Positions 37,411-49,800 of a stretch of 64,000 nucleotides of DNA are shown here, piece after piece; the stretch's first letter is position 1, and every line of letters begins with the position of its first letter. The position numbers and the translations under genes were made by a program. The stretch lies in the NCBI GenBank assembly GCA_023055425.1, contig JALGPY010000003.1, positions 69,424,991 through 69,488,990 on the forward strand, written 5' to 3'. Below the pieces are notes generated by a model, which did no database searches, was not told the DNA's origin, and worked only from the letters and a program-made list of their open reading frames with translations. This DNA comes from Linanthus parryae. Lineage: Eukaryota; Streptophyta; Magnoliopsida; Ericales; Polemoniaceae.

Positions 37411-38399
37411 GTAAGCTACACTATTAATTTTGTTTGTTTAGTTCATTTAATGATTAAAAAATGACGAAAAATGCCCTCAAGTGACGCCTTCCGTTAGTCT
37501 CTTTCGACACTGTTAATGATTTTAGTTTAATTATCACCATAAGTAAAATTGTGGGAGCTGTAGGGGTAAATCATCGCGTGTGAGTTCAGAGACAGTGACC
37601 CTTGTTAAGTTGTGGATAAATTGACCCTCAAAGAGTTTTACAAGCTAAGATGTGTTCATTAAAGACGGTTGGCAGTTGTGGACAAAGACATGTCTATATC
37701 GGAAATAGAAATCAAAGATTCTGTACTAGCAATCTCACTTCCATAAAAAAGCCCTAGAGATTAACCTAACGCAAATGCCAATGTTTTAAGTCAAGCTCAA
37801 GCATATCTACAGAAAAGAAGCAGGTGAATGTACAGACTCAAACTAAAAAGATACAGAATCGTACTACTTCTCTTGGAAGAGAATAAAAGAGCGGACCCTG
37901 CTGAACAATAAAAGGTGAAAACTAGAAACTGTGCAAAAGAATCGAAACCCAGAAACTGGTAACAGAACCAGTTTACCAATTTGGATGCACCAGGATCTTC
38001 ACCTCATAGGGACACCGAAAACAGAATAAAAGAACGATGAAAACGGATATAAAAACAGTTACAATACAGAATTTTATAACAGACTGCTGGTAACTCTCAG
38101 CTTCGTCGTAAATTTAGAAACATAAACACACAACTCCATTTAATGACATCTCAAAACGCTGTATCCACTCGGAGTAAGAGAGACGGCTTTACACACAACG
38201 AAGCAAATAGGAGCTCATTCACAGTTTGATGATAACAGTTTCAGCAATCCAATAAGCAGTAGTCAGCGCACACGTATGTTCTATAGATGAATTTTCCTTG
38301 AATCAATTCCACTTTCTCATTGAAAACCTGGTCGTAGCCGCGGCCCAGCAATAGGGAATCATCCGACTTTTGCTAAACTAAAGTCTGTAAATCAAACAG
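37411..38399. other. 3' flank of the IST1-like gene
   Basis: No ORF of interest. The part next to 38399 should include the 3' UTR of the minus-strand IST1-like gene. The polyadenylation site cannot be fixed from sequence alone. Confidence 0.5.
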
Positions 38400-41300
38400 T
38401 TAATAAGTCTTTTGGTCTTCAACTTTGTGGGTGCTGGTCAATGTGATGTTAGCCAACAGAGCAGCTGCACGGGCAGCAGCTGTAGCACGATCTGCAGCAG
38501 CAATCGCAGCTTGAGCTCTCTCCAACACATCAGATGACTGTGGTCTCGTGTCCGGGGATTCTCTAACACGAATCGCATCGTCTTTCTTAGATATTGACTT
38601 TGCTGCATCTTTACCATATGAGTGTTTGATATTGCTAGGGATTGAATGCTGAAGTCCTTGGTTGCTCCGTTGTGATTCAACAGGTTCCTTTCTGGAGGAA
38701 GCTTTAGGAAGCTCTGCGACACTTTGTACTTGTTTTGGTCCATTCTAGAAGCAAATGTGATAATTCATCATATAATACAGCCAACTAACATCAACCAAGT
38801 AGGTCTTAAGATATTTGTACAATCAGTGCATGGCAGTTGGGAACATACATATGAATTCAATTAACGAGATAAATTACCATAACTTAAATATGGGCAGTTA
38901 GGTAGCCGAAAGACCAATAAATAGTTGCTGAGCCTACATTTATAAATTTCTAGTACTTCTTAAAAAGTACGATGACAGCATGATACCAGTAGATGATAAT
39001 AAAATTGGAACCCCTCATGTTTTGAGTATATGAAGATGGGGAAACACAACTTGGTTTAAAAGATAGGGTCAATAAATGTGTCCATTCCTGAAATTACTTT
39101 AGCAAAACATAATTTTGTTTGTGAGTAACTGCAGGAACTTGTCTTGAAGACACATGTGACTATTTACCAGCAGAACCAATTCGGCAAGAACTTTTGCATT
39201 AGATGATAATGTCTTTCCACATAACCTATAATGGCATGCTATTCTTCAAAGAAAATACGACAGCTACTTTGCAGCATGTGGCACCTCGTGGTGGGCTCAA
39301 TCCTTTTGGTGAACTGTTTAAAGAAGCAAATCTGTCAAATCACCATATTTCCAATCGAAGATATTGCAAATCCAACGCTTTTGAGCGTTTGGAATTTGCT
39401 CCAAGACCCCATCGACACTTCTAAATTCTACCTATTACATCAAAGTCCCAATTTTTAGTTCCCCGAAACAACTATAAATGTCTATATTTTTCCGAAACCA
39501 CTGCATTTTGGTCTTCAAGTCGGCCAACTACCATGAAATCTTTCAAGAAAAATGTGGCAAAACAAGCTTCTATTTGGTAACACGATCAGAAAATCTACAA
39601 ACAAAAGAAGAAAGAATATGATATTCGTTACTCATGAGGAGCTGAGGAGCTAACAGGTGAAGATAGATTATACTGGTTATTACAGCATTAAGCAGGTGCA
39701 GATAAAACATGCTCATGGCTTAAGGTCTTAAGGTCATGTGCGAATTCCAAAGTTTCGTATCACTCCGTCCTTTGATGCTAATGACAATAATGATTAATGT
39801 ATAAATATGCTCTGATGGGATACTTGGCTCTGAAGATATCTGACATAATTGCACTAATTTGACTGCGAACACTCTCAAAAAAAGAAGAAAAATGTGGCAA
39901 AATAAGCTCCTATTTGGTAACACAATCAGAAAATCTACCCACAAAAGAAGAAAGAATATGATATTCGTTACTCATGAGGAGCTGAGGAGCTAACATGTGA
40001 AGATAGATTATACTGGTTATTACAGCATTAATCAGGTGCAGATAAAACTTGCTGATGGCTTAAGGTCTTAAGGTCTGTGCGAATTCCCAAGTTTCGTATC
40101 ACTCCGCCCTTTGATGCTAATGACAGTAATGAATATTGTGTAAATATGCTCTGACACTAATGGGATACTTGGCTCTGAAGATATCTGATATAATTGCAAT
40201 AATTTGACTGTGAACACTCAAAAAAAGAAAGGAATCAAAAGATTCTACGATGCATAAGGGCATGTCCTGATTCTTCCCAAGTCCGATCTCAACTAATGGA
40301 GCATCTAGATTGTCCTTCCAACTTCTAATACTGCTTCTACAATGGAAATACAGCACCTAGACAGGTGGATTGTCCCGTGCATAATATACGTCACTCCAAC
40401 CATACTAAGTTCAGGGTGTAGAGGGTCATGTTCAAAGATTTATCAAGCTGACCGACTAGGCGACTACCAAGAAGGTTAACCAAGTCTTTGAACCACCAAC
40501 AGAGAGAAGAGAGTGAGAGAGCACCTCAGTGATCGCTAAGCATATGGAGCACTAACATGGAGTTCTAGGTACCACAACCCACACCCTCACCCATAAAGGA
40601 TGAGCAGTTGAAGATATTTGACCAAGTCAACTATGACCTCCAACTCTAAGGAGGCGTGCCGAGGTGATTGACATATACAAGGGAGCTACTGTATGGACTA
40701 CCAACTACAGTCTGTTAGTATAGGCGTTATGATAGCTAACCCTGAGGCATTAAAAGGATAAATAACATATTGGACTGAGGTTTGCTGGCCGGTGTCTCTA
40801 TTTGAAGGGACACTCATTCCTCACACAAGAGAAGGATCAAAATAATTTGACTGCAAGTGCTAGTTCCAACTCTTCATCTTCCACCTCTCACAATAAAGGG
40901 TGAGTTTGGTATGACTTATTTGTAGCTTAAGTCGACTTCTAAGTTTATGTCGAAAAAGTCTGACAAAAAAGTAGAAGAAAAAAAGACGAGTGTGTAAAAA
41001 AGTTTATCCACTGAAAAGGTCCAAGAAAAGTTTTAAAAACCCAACTTTTTTTTACACTCATTTTTTACACTATGGACTTTCAAAATCCAAAATTCCAGCT
41101 TATAAGTCCATACCAAACACTTCATATAAGTTAGCTTGAACTTATTATCCAAAACCGACTTACAAGCTGCTTATAAGTCAAAATCTCTCTCTCTCACTGC
41201 CCAGATCCTACCCTGGTAGTATTGTTGAGTTTGATCCAAATAGGAAGGTCGTGCGCCTACTGCCCTCATTACCAATTAGTTTTGAGGAACCCCAAAGGAT

Positions 41301-42869
41301 TCTTAACAAGCACTTATGCTTTCTGAATGACTTTCTATCCCTCTTTTACTAGTCACATCCGGAGAGAACAGTGTTGAGAAGTCCCACATCGGGCATTCAG
41401 AAAAAAAGATCCAGTGTTGAGCAGGTTCACACACATGTGAATGGTCTAACAACCCACGTGCTCACCGCCACCCGCAGAAAAAAAGATCCACGTGTAGGCC
41501 AAAGGATGCCACATGTGAGGGGGCGTGTTGAGAAGTCCCACATCGGGCATTCAGAAAGAAGAAGAATAATTAATAAGTTTCCTGGGCTACTCCCCTCATT
41601 GCCAATTGGTTTTGAGGTGGAACCCCATGGATTCTAACAAACACACCTATCCGTCATAGTCTATGCAGAACAACCATGTCAGACCCAGAACAGATAGCAT
41701 GAGAGGGAAATTCAGCTAGATTCAAATATGAGTAAGGGAAATAAAAACGAACGGCATTTACCAGCAGGTCTTCAGGATTCTTTCTAAGTTCGGCTTCAGT
41801 TTTGGAGTAATCCCACTCCACATTGTGTTCTTGAGCAATATCTTTCAGTAGCTTCAGCCTGACTTCAGCAGATGGAGCATTGACTGAAAGTTTCTCCACT
41901 ATCTGTAGAATTTATTAAAATCAAATTCGAAGACATGAAATCAGCTTGTCATTAATGTAGCCACTATTCCAAGTACATCAAAATTCACATATGCAAACCC
42001 AACATATGCTGGAGCCAATTAACTGTACGGTTGACACTAGTATCAGGCCGAAGCTCAGATGCAGCTGCTATGAACTCCTTTCCATACTTTGAGGCAAATA
42101 AATTCCTCACTTGCAACAAATCTGGGACATCTGAGCATCTAGGTGCTGCAAATATAATGCTCGCAACAGCTTCACGCAACTCTGAAGGGCAGTCCCTGTG
42201 ATATACAAAGAATAAGGTAAGAACAAGGTGTATTCCACATGAATCGTTGGCATACTAGTTCATTCTTAAGCACCCATGAGTTTGTTGAGTAGCCGAAGAT
42301 CAGTTCAGCAGAACCAAAGTAATCTAGACCTTAAATACCATCGAGTGACAGTCTGATTTATCACATTGGCCGTGCTAAACACCCTGGAAGTTATCAACTT
42401 GCCATTATAAATGTTTGAGAATGCCTTCAATTTGTTGTTTTTAAGATTATATAATTTCCAAATGCGTTGCAGAAAAGCCCCAAGGGGTTGGCCTTGTGGT
42501 AAAGGCCTGAGTGTCAAGGGTGTGCACCCCTTGAGGTTTAAGGTTCGAGCCCCACGAATGTCGATGCAGCTATACCTATTCGTACCACTGTGAACTTAAC
42601 TGACCATCTACAGTTTAATGCAGGTATACCTCTGTACCTCGTGGAATTAGTTGAGGTGTGAACAATCTAACCTGGACACCACTGTTGTAAAACAATTTTA
42701 GCTAACTATGACCTTTTTGTTCTAGTTACCAAAAAACAACTATGAACTTTAACGGAACTTCCTCCCAGATAACTTCTATATTTCAAACATGATTGGGAAC
42801 ATATTACTCTCGAACTAAAAATTGCTTGCATTTGAATGTACTCACTTGTTCAGAAACCGATATAAAGCA

Positions 42870-42913
<44 letters not shown>

Positions 42914-43848
42914 TTAAGTCTCAATTTTCCTCAGGAGTACAACTTCTACTATTCATTCGGCATAAAGTTCGTTCATTATCTATTGGGCTCATCATTGTGG
43001 TCCTTGTTCCACAAATAGAAAAGAGTTTTCTCTTCAAGTAAGAGTGTATGACAATATTTTTCTGATAACTGGCTGTTATACTGTGAAGAAAGTACAAAAA
43101 GGAAGAGGTTAACGCCTTAACGGGTTATATCTCAAAAGGTGGAAAAGAACAGGCTGGGAGAAACTGCTGAAGATCAATGCATCATGAAATATTACGCATA
43201 CCAGAGAGAAAAGACACAGATAAGCAACATGTACTATAGAACTCTTGCAAAGGTCCAGAATGTGTCTGGTTAAAGTTTACTTCAAGTAGGGTGTAAATAA
43301 GCAAGCTATTTTTGACTCATTAGCACCCTCAGCCGAAACCCTCCTCCAAGGTCATTAAGTAATGAGCTGGGCCTGAGCCTCAGCTTAGGTCGACTAATGG
43401 AGGCTCAACTCCTTACGTTCAAAGAGAGCTGTGGATTATTTTATCAAAATGTTTACAATCTATCAAGCTACCATTTGGATTACAAGTTTCAGAAAATGTT
43501 CTGTTGTTCTGAAAAAGTGAGCTCAGTGACCCAAATGACCCAAAAATCTATTACTTTAAGAGAACCAAATGAAGAATAGTATTGTTTCTTGCCTTTAGTT
43601 GAACATCAAGGCGAAGGAAATGTAGTTGTCTAATTGGTTACATTGATGTGCTTTTGAGGTAATGGTAAAGGTTAGCGAGGCACTCTCACAAAATAACTCA
43701 TGTTTAACAAAATTCAGTAATCTGGATAGAAAAACTGCAATTAAACATATTAGCTGATTAAGTGCACACTGATCCTTCCAGTGTGGGGTATATATATATA
43801 CACTTGATTACAGATCCATTGATCTGAAAAGTAGGGGCTCCTTTACAG

Positions 43849-43880
<32 letters not shown>

Positions 43881-46800
43881 ATTTTTCTTTTTTTGTGTGC
43901 AGCTCATGAAAGGATCTTGACTATTGACAACTTTATTTGCCATCGTCAAATGTTATGAAATCGGTGTCGTTTGTGCAGATCTAGAGCTAAATGGGTTAAC
44001 CATCTTCAGTTGTATCTTATGACTGTGCGCTACTTACAGATCTGGTTCTAGTGACTTTAAGAATCAGTTGGATTGCTCCTGCTACGGTGTCAGAGTTTCT
44101 TATTGCTTGGGGTGGAATTTGAGTGGACAAAAAGAAGTGTTGGCGGTTGGCTCCATTGGTCGTCATGTGGGTAATTTGGAGGGCGTGTAACAGGAAGACA
44201 TTGATGTGAGGCGTGTGCCTGATGCTTTTGTCAGAGGTCTTATCATTCAGGTGCTATTGGAAAGGCACGCCCGCTCGTCGATTTGTTCGATGTCCTTTTC
44301 CATTTATGACAGTTTTTATTAATATCCCAAAAATGTGCACACCATTGCTTTTAAGTCTTTCAATGGTCTCAATCTTCTTTTTCTACCGATAGCATTTTTA
44401 TTTACCTGTAAATGAAAAAGACAGATATGACTTGATTACAAGTACTCAATTTACAATACCTATGTTATTTTGGGGCCACTGTTTTATTCTATTTATGACC
44501 TGTAGTGAATAAGATGCTTTATGAAACTTCAAAGACGAACCACAGTGTGTCCATTATCTTGTCCCACGTCCGCAGTGTGCTGTGTGCCTGTGCCCATCAT
44601 TGAGAAAGTACTGATATATTGAGGGAGTTTGGTATGACTTATAAGCAGCTTATAAGTCAGTTGTGGATTATAAGTTGAAGCCAACTGATAAGTAGTGTTT
44701 GGTATGGACTTATAAGTTAAAAAATTTTGATTCCAACCTATATAAGTTCATAGTGTTAAATGAATCTAGAAAAAGTTGAGTTTTTTAAGCTTTTTTTTGA
44801 GCTCTTGGACTTAAACATCTTTTTCACCAAACACACCTAGATTTTTTGTTCATCTTTTTTGTCGTAGACTTTTTTGACATAAACTTAGAAGTCAACTTAA
44901 GTTGCAAATAAGTTGTACCAAACTCGCCCATTTAGACACTCCACGTAGAGTATCTGACACATTTTGATTTGCAGAAGCCATATCGTACATGTTTGCGTCT
45001 TTTACTGTTCAACGAAGGTACAATTCCTACTTTGAAATGCACCTACTTCATGGTGTTCAAGTGTAGACTCTTTCAACAACTATAAAGAATGAGGGCAGAA
45101 GGATGCTTCACCTTGTTAACGAAACTGAAGCTTACACCTTGCCGGGGTGTGGTACAGAGAAGAGAACTCCAATTCGAAGTCCTACTCTGATTGAAGAAAG
45201 CCATATTTAATTACAAAAGAAGTCGAATAAAAAGTTCAAAAATCAGGCCCAGTAAACCCGACGAAAAGAGAAGAGCAGAGACAGAAATGAAGAATTCTTG
45301 TTCCGGGTTGCAAACTATTTTTCTCTCCCTCCTCTCTTGTGACCGACCCACCACCAAGAACACGTTACTGTGAATCCACCTAGTAGTGGTATTCCCACGT
45401 GGTGGATGTTGGTGGGTGGTTGGCGGAGGAACCCCCCTCAGAGATCCATGCTTCACAGGCTCAGTTCCTGTAAGCTTTTACAACGGATAAGCGAATTATT
45501 TGCAGGCACGCAACATGCAATTTTTGAGTGGCACGGAGCAACACCTAGGCATTGCTAGATGCCAGTGCCACTATGAAGAACTGAGCAGTTTTCCGAAGAT
45601 GAGGAGACAAGTCATTAGCAGAGCAATCGTCTTTCTTATGTTTGTTAATACTAAAGCATCCAGTAAAAGGAATAGAGAAACGGTTCACAATAATTTTCTT
45701 AGTTCCATAGTTGCTTGTATCATAGCACTGACAGCAACGAGCTTTATTATTTGCCAAATCAGAAGAGAGAGAGAGAGAGGGGTGGTTATGTTATAATCTC
45801 AGGAAGTAGAGGAAGTTGCTGTTGCTCAACAAAAAAATATATTGTTATCGAGGCACAGTGGCGGATCCACATGGGTTTAAGTGGGGGCCATTCCACTTTT
45901 GGAAAACCTAATTTTACACTTATTTGGTTTAGCTTTTTCAGTTTAGTCCCCTCAAAATTGCACTAAAGCCCCCAGTCAATTTTACACGATTAAAAATTTA
46001 CTGTTATTTCCCAAAATTTTCCAATTTAGCCCCTACTGTCGCGAAGTCCTGGATCCACCCCCTGCTTATGCGGTTTCAGAATGTTGTATCATTTGGATAG
46101 CAGAAGGGGATTGGAAAACTAGCTATTTTTACGAGGAAACGTTTGTCAAAAGGAGGAGACATTCAGACTCACGAAGACTCGTGTTGACTTTCCAATCATG
46201 AGGGTCTTAAGAATCTTATCCAAAAATCAAAAAAACTTGTAATGAATATGGCCCTCTTCTTCAAACACTCAGCTCAACTTTGACTGGTACAATGGATAAG
46301 GAGAGGCGTCGCAAATAACAAATCTTGTAAATTTTCTGCACAGGATGGTTTTCAGGCGCTTTATTAATGATAGTATTGAAATACTGTAGGAGTTTCTGTT
46401 AGCCTATTTATAAGATATTATTTGAAGAACAGGTAATACTGACACGAGATATTCATTCTAATGCTCTAGGTCCTGAGTGTGAAAACCTTAAAAAGCTTAA
46501 AAATTAAGCCAAGTATAACCAAACCAGTGTTACCACAATTCACTCATACCCCCGCGAATTGCGAATTGGATCGCGCGTTCCGAAACGTGGAACACCAGCG
46601 ATCCAGATCGCTTAATTTGACGATCCCAGCTTTGTTCCCTACTTTCACCTGAAGTATCTATTTAGAAGGGAAAATTAAATTTGGAAATGTTAAGTTACAT
46701 ATATTTTTAGAGTATTGACTTTTAAATGTTGTATAAATTGAGCAGTTTTATACTTCATGATTTGTGGAAAATGGTATAACTCCTATAAAGGTATCCAAAG

Positions 46801-49800
46801 AAGCCTACCCTTGGCGTACCGAATTTCATAGGGTATGGCGTTCCGCGATCCCGTTCCCGTTCCACGAACCGGAACGATCCGCGTTCCTGGTAACTTAGAA
46901 CCAAACGACTAATTCAAGACTTAGAGCTCCAAAACAATCAGAGGATATACCTGCAAACAGCTTTATAGCTCTATATTTGGTAGATCCACTGGAATCAACA
47001 TAATCATTAGTCTGAGAGGTCATCCACTTGTTTAAGAGGACGAAAGGTAAATTTGAAGGTACATTTATGATTTATAATGATACACCTTGGGAAAGCCAAT
47101 GATACAATTGGCTGGAGTTTCAATACTCAGATTTATTGTTCTCCAATCTTCACATTACCTGGATTAGAGATAAAATTGTGTGGTTTCTAATAGCATCACA
47201 GCTATTTGAAATCGTAATTATTAGAGATAGCAGGTTTTATCACTAAGGAGAAACGGCGTAGTTTTGGTATAAGTACAATTAGTTACCCTAAGTCATCTTA
47301 TTATTGTTAATTCGTTACTTTAGGATAAGTCTATATAATAGCTATTGTATTTCCTTTTTTTAGTATCAATTTGAAGAACTCATTCAGATCCCCTTTTTCT
47401 CTCTATTTTTCTTCGATTACTCTTCTCTCGATCATCTCCTACTTCTGCGATTACTCTGTTGATCGGACCTGGTTATGGATTTTCAATATGGTATCAGAGC
47501 CTGGTTCCAAACGAGGCTGAGATGATTCACACTCGAAGGTCCTTTTCAGTCCGATTTGCATCACTCGTCGTCGGCGATCGGTTGCTCTCTATTGAAACCC
47601 TAAGCACGAAGATTTGATTTCAAAGGAAGATGACGAGCGTTCGTAATGAAGATTGTCTGTTCCTTCCGCTGTTGCTACTGGCTTGTTTCTTTGAAGAGGA
47701 GGTGGATTTGAAAATTGTGAAGCCAAAGTCGATTTGCGAGAGAGATTTTCTCGGTGATCGGTCAGGAGTGACCGCCGAGGAGGCAAATCAAGTAGGGCAT
47801 GGTTGCGGAGATCAGGTGGTGTTTATTGGTCTGGTGGTGTTTATTGGCCTGTGATTTGGTGTTTCTGGTTCATTTTTTGGCTGGATTTTCGGTCCTTGAG
47901 ATTCCAGGTTTGGTTTCCAGGTCTTCTCCGGTTGCATAATGATGATATTCGTGATTGCTTATTTGAGTTTGTTTCCACTATATGTGGATTTTTGGAAGAT
48001 ATTTTGCTTCTTCTTTTGATGGCTTTGGAGAGCTCTGCTATCTCTCAGTTTGCCTATGATTTGCAGCAGCAGGTGGTTGCTGATTTCATTTTGTTTCCAC
48101 TATTTGTGGATGTTATTGAAGCCTTTGTGCTTCTTCTTTTGATGGCTTTGGAGAGCTCTGCTATCTCTCAGTTTGCCTATGATTTGCAGCAGCAGGTGGT
48201 TGCTGACTTCAGTTTGTTTCCACTATTTGTGGATGTTATTGGAGCCTTTGTGCTTCTTCTTTTGATGGCTTTGGAGAGCTCTGCTATCTCTCAGTTTGCC
48301 TATGATTTGCAGCAGGTGGTTGCTGATTTCAGTTTGTTTCCACTATTTGTGGATGTTATTGAAGCTTTCGTGCTTCTTTATTTGATGAGGTTGGAGAGCT
48401 CTGCTATCTCTCAGGTCGCCTCTTGTTTGCAACCAAGTTTGTTGCTGATTGTCTTTTGTCATGAGTTGATGTTCAACTTCTAAATTGAAGTGTTTTGCGG
48501 TGGGTGTGCTGATCCCAGCCTGCGTACTGGTTGCTTGAATCAAGTAGTTGTGATTGTGCTTGAGAATTTAGTAGGTTTTCGCACTAGTTTGAACTCGCTG
48601 ATGGTGGATGTTCTGTATTTTGTGTCCCTGATTTTGATTGAGGATTCTAGCGTTTATGGAGGTTTTGTGATGGCGTTTGATGCTTCCTCAAGATATTACC
48701 TCTGTAATTCAGTCTCTTTTGTTGGCTCCAGCTCGGTAAATATGGTGATTCAACTCCTGAATCAGAAGGTGAAAGTGCTCAATAAGTCTGCAGTCCTGCA
48801 TCGGATAGGTAACAGAAACCAGTTTGGTGGTTACAGGTTGGATTGGGCTGAAGTTAAGGTCAGTAAGAAGCTAGAAAATCTAGAACATCCACTGCCTGTT
48901 ATTGAAGAAGTGAAACTATTGCTCAATTGCAGTTACCATGCATCCATTGTAGTGATGACTGATGAACCTGTGCATGACATTGACAGAGCATCTCAAGCTG
49001 ATCGTAGTCCAGAACCCATAAGATATGCTGTTGTTAGTATGGCGAATGGACGTGCCATTCGATTATCAGCTGTTGGTATTAGCAATTCAGGAAAAGCATT
49101 TGGGAACTCGTCATCTCTATCTTCGATGAGGAAATTGAGTGATTGTGCTGTTCTGGCATCTTGGGATAGTTCCTATGATCTTATGACATCGAAATCCAGC
49201 TGGAATAGGTTTTTGGTGTTGCACAATGCATCAGGATTGTGCATTGTTCGTGCTATTGTTATCGGGTTGTCCAATAAGGGTGATAGTCATGCTTCAGACG
49301 TGCTCTTTAAGATTGTCGAGACTGTTCCTCTTGTTTCCGCTTTAAGAGTTGATCCGGAGTACAGCTTATTGTTCTTCAGTACTCATGCTCAGTTTAATCT
49401 CTCAGTTAAGGGAGGGAACTGTTTCTTGGAAGCTGTGGTAAATAACTCGCAAGTTTTACAAGTAACTCAGTCACCATCAGGTTCACAATGCTCACAGTTG
49501 GTGCTGGTTCCTAAAGGACTAGGAACTGCACTTGTTACGATATATGAAATTGCACTCTCTCCTTCACTTGCTGCAACTTCTGTGGTTCAAGTTGCTAACG
49601 TAGATGGGGCTAAGATTATTTCACCAGAAGAACTAAGTCCTGTGGAAGGAAGCCCGCAGTCTATTGAACTTTTGGCTGGAATTTCTGATGGAAGTACTTT
49701 TGGCTCTTCCCATTACTTGTACATGAAAATTTGTGCCCATATTGAGGATCACGGCGTTGAGCTTGTAGATAGTTATGGCATTTTGCTTTCTACGGACGGA

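Noticed and set aside
42475..42560. Functional tRNA gene in intron 3
   Set aside because: No cloverleaf can be drawn; a non-tRNA body follows, as in SINEs.
45191..45966. Several overlapping small ORFs in intron 3
   Set aside because: No similarity or codon character recognised; they overlap on both strands in intronic repeat sequence.
47630..47854. ORF MTSVRNEDCLFLPLLLL near the 5' end of the nucleoporin-carrying element
   Set aside because: It starts with an ATG but is short, overlaps the next frame and shows no similarity to gag. Probably leader sequence.
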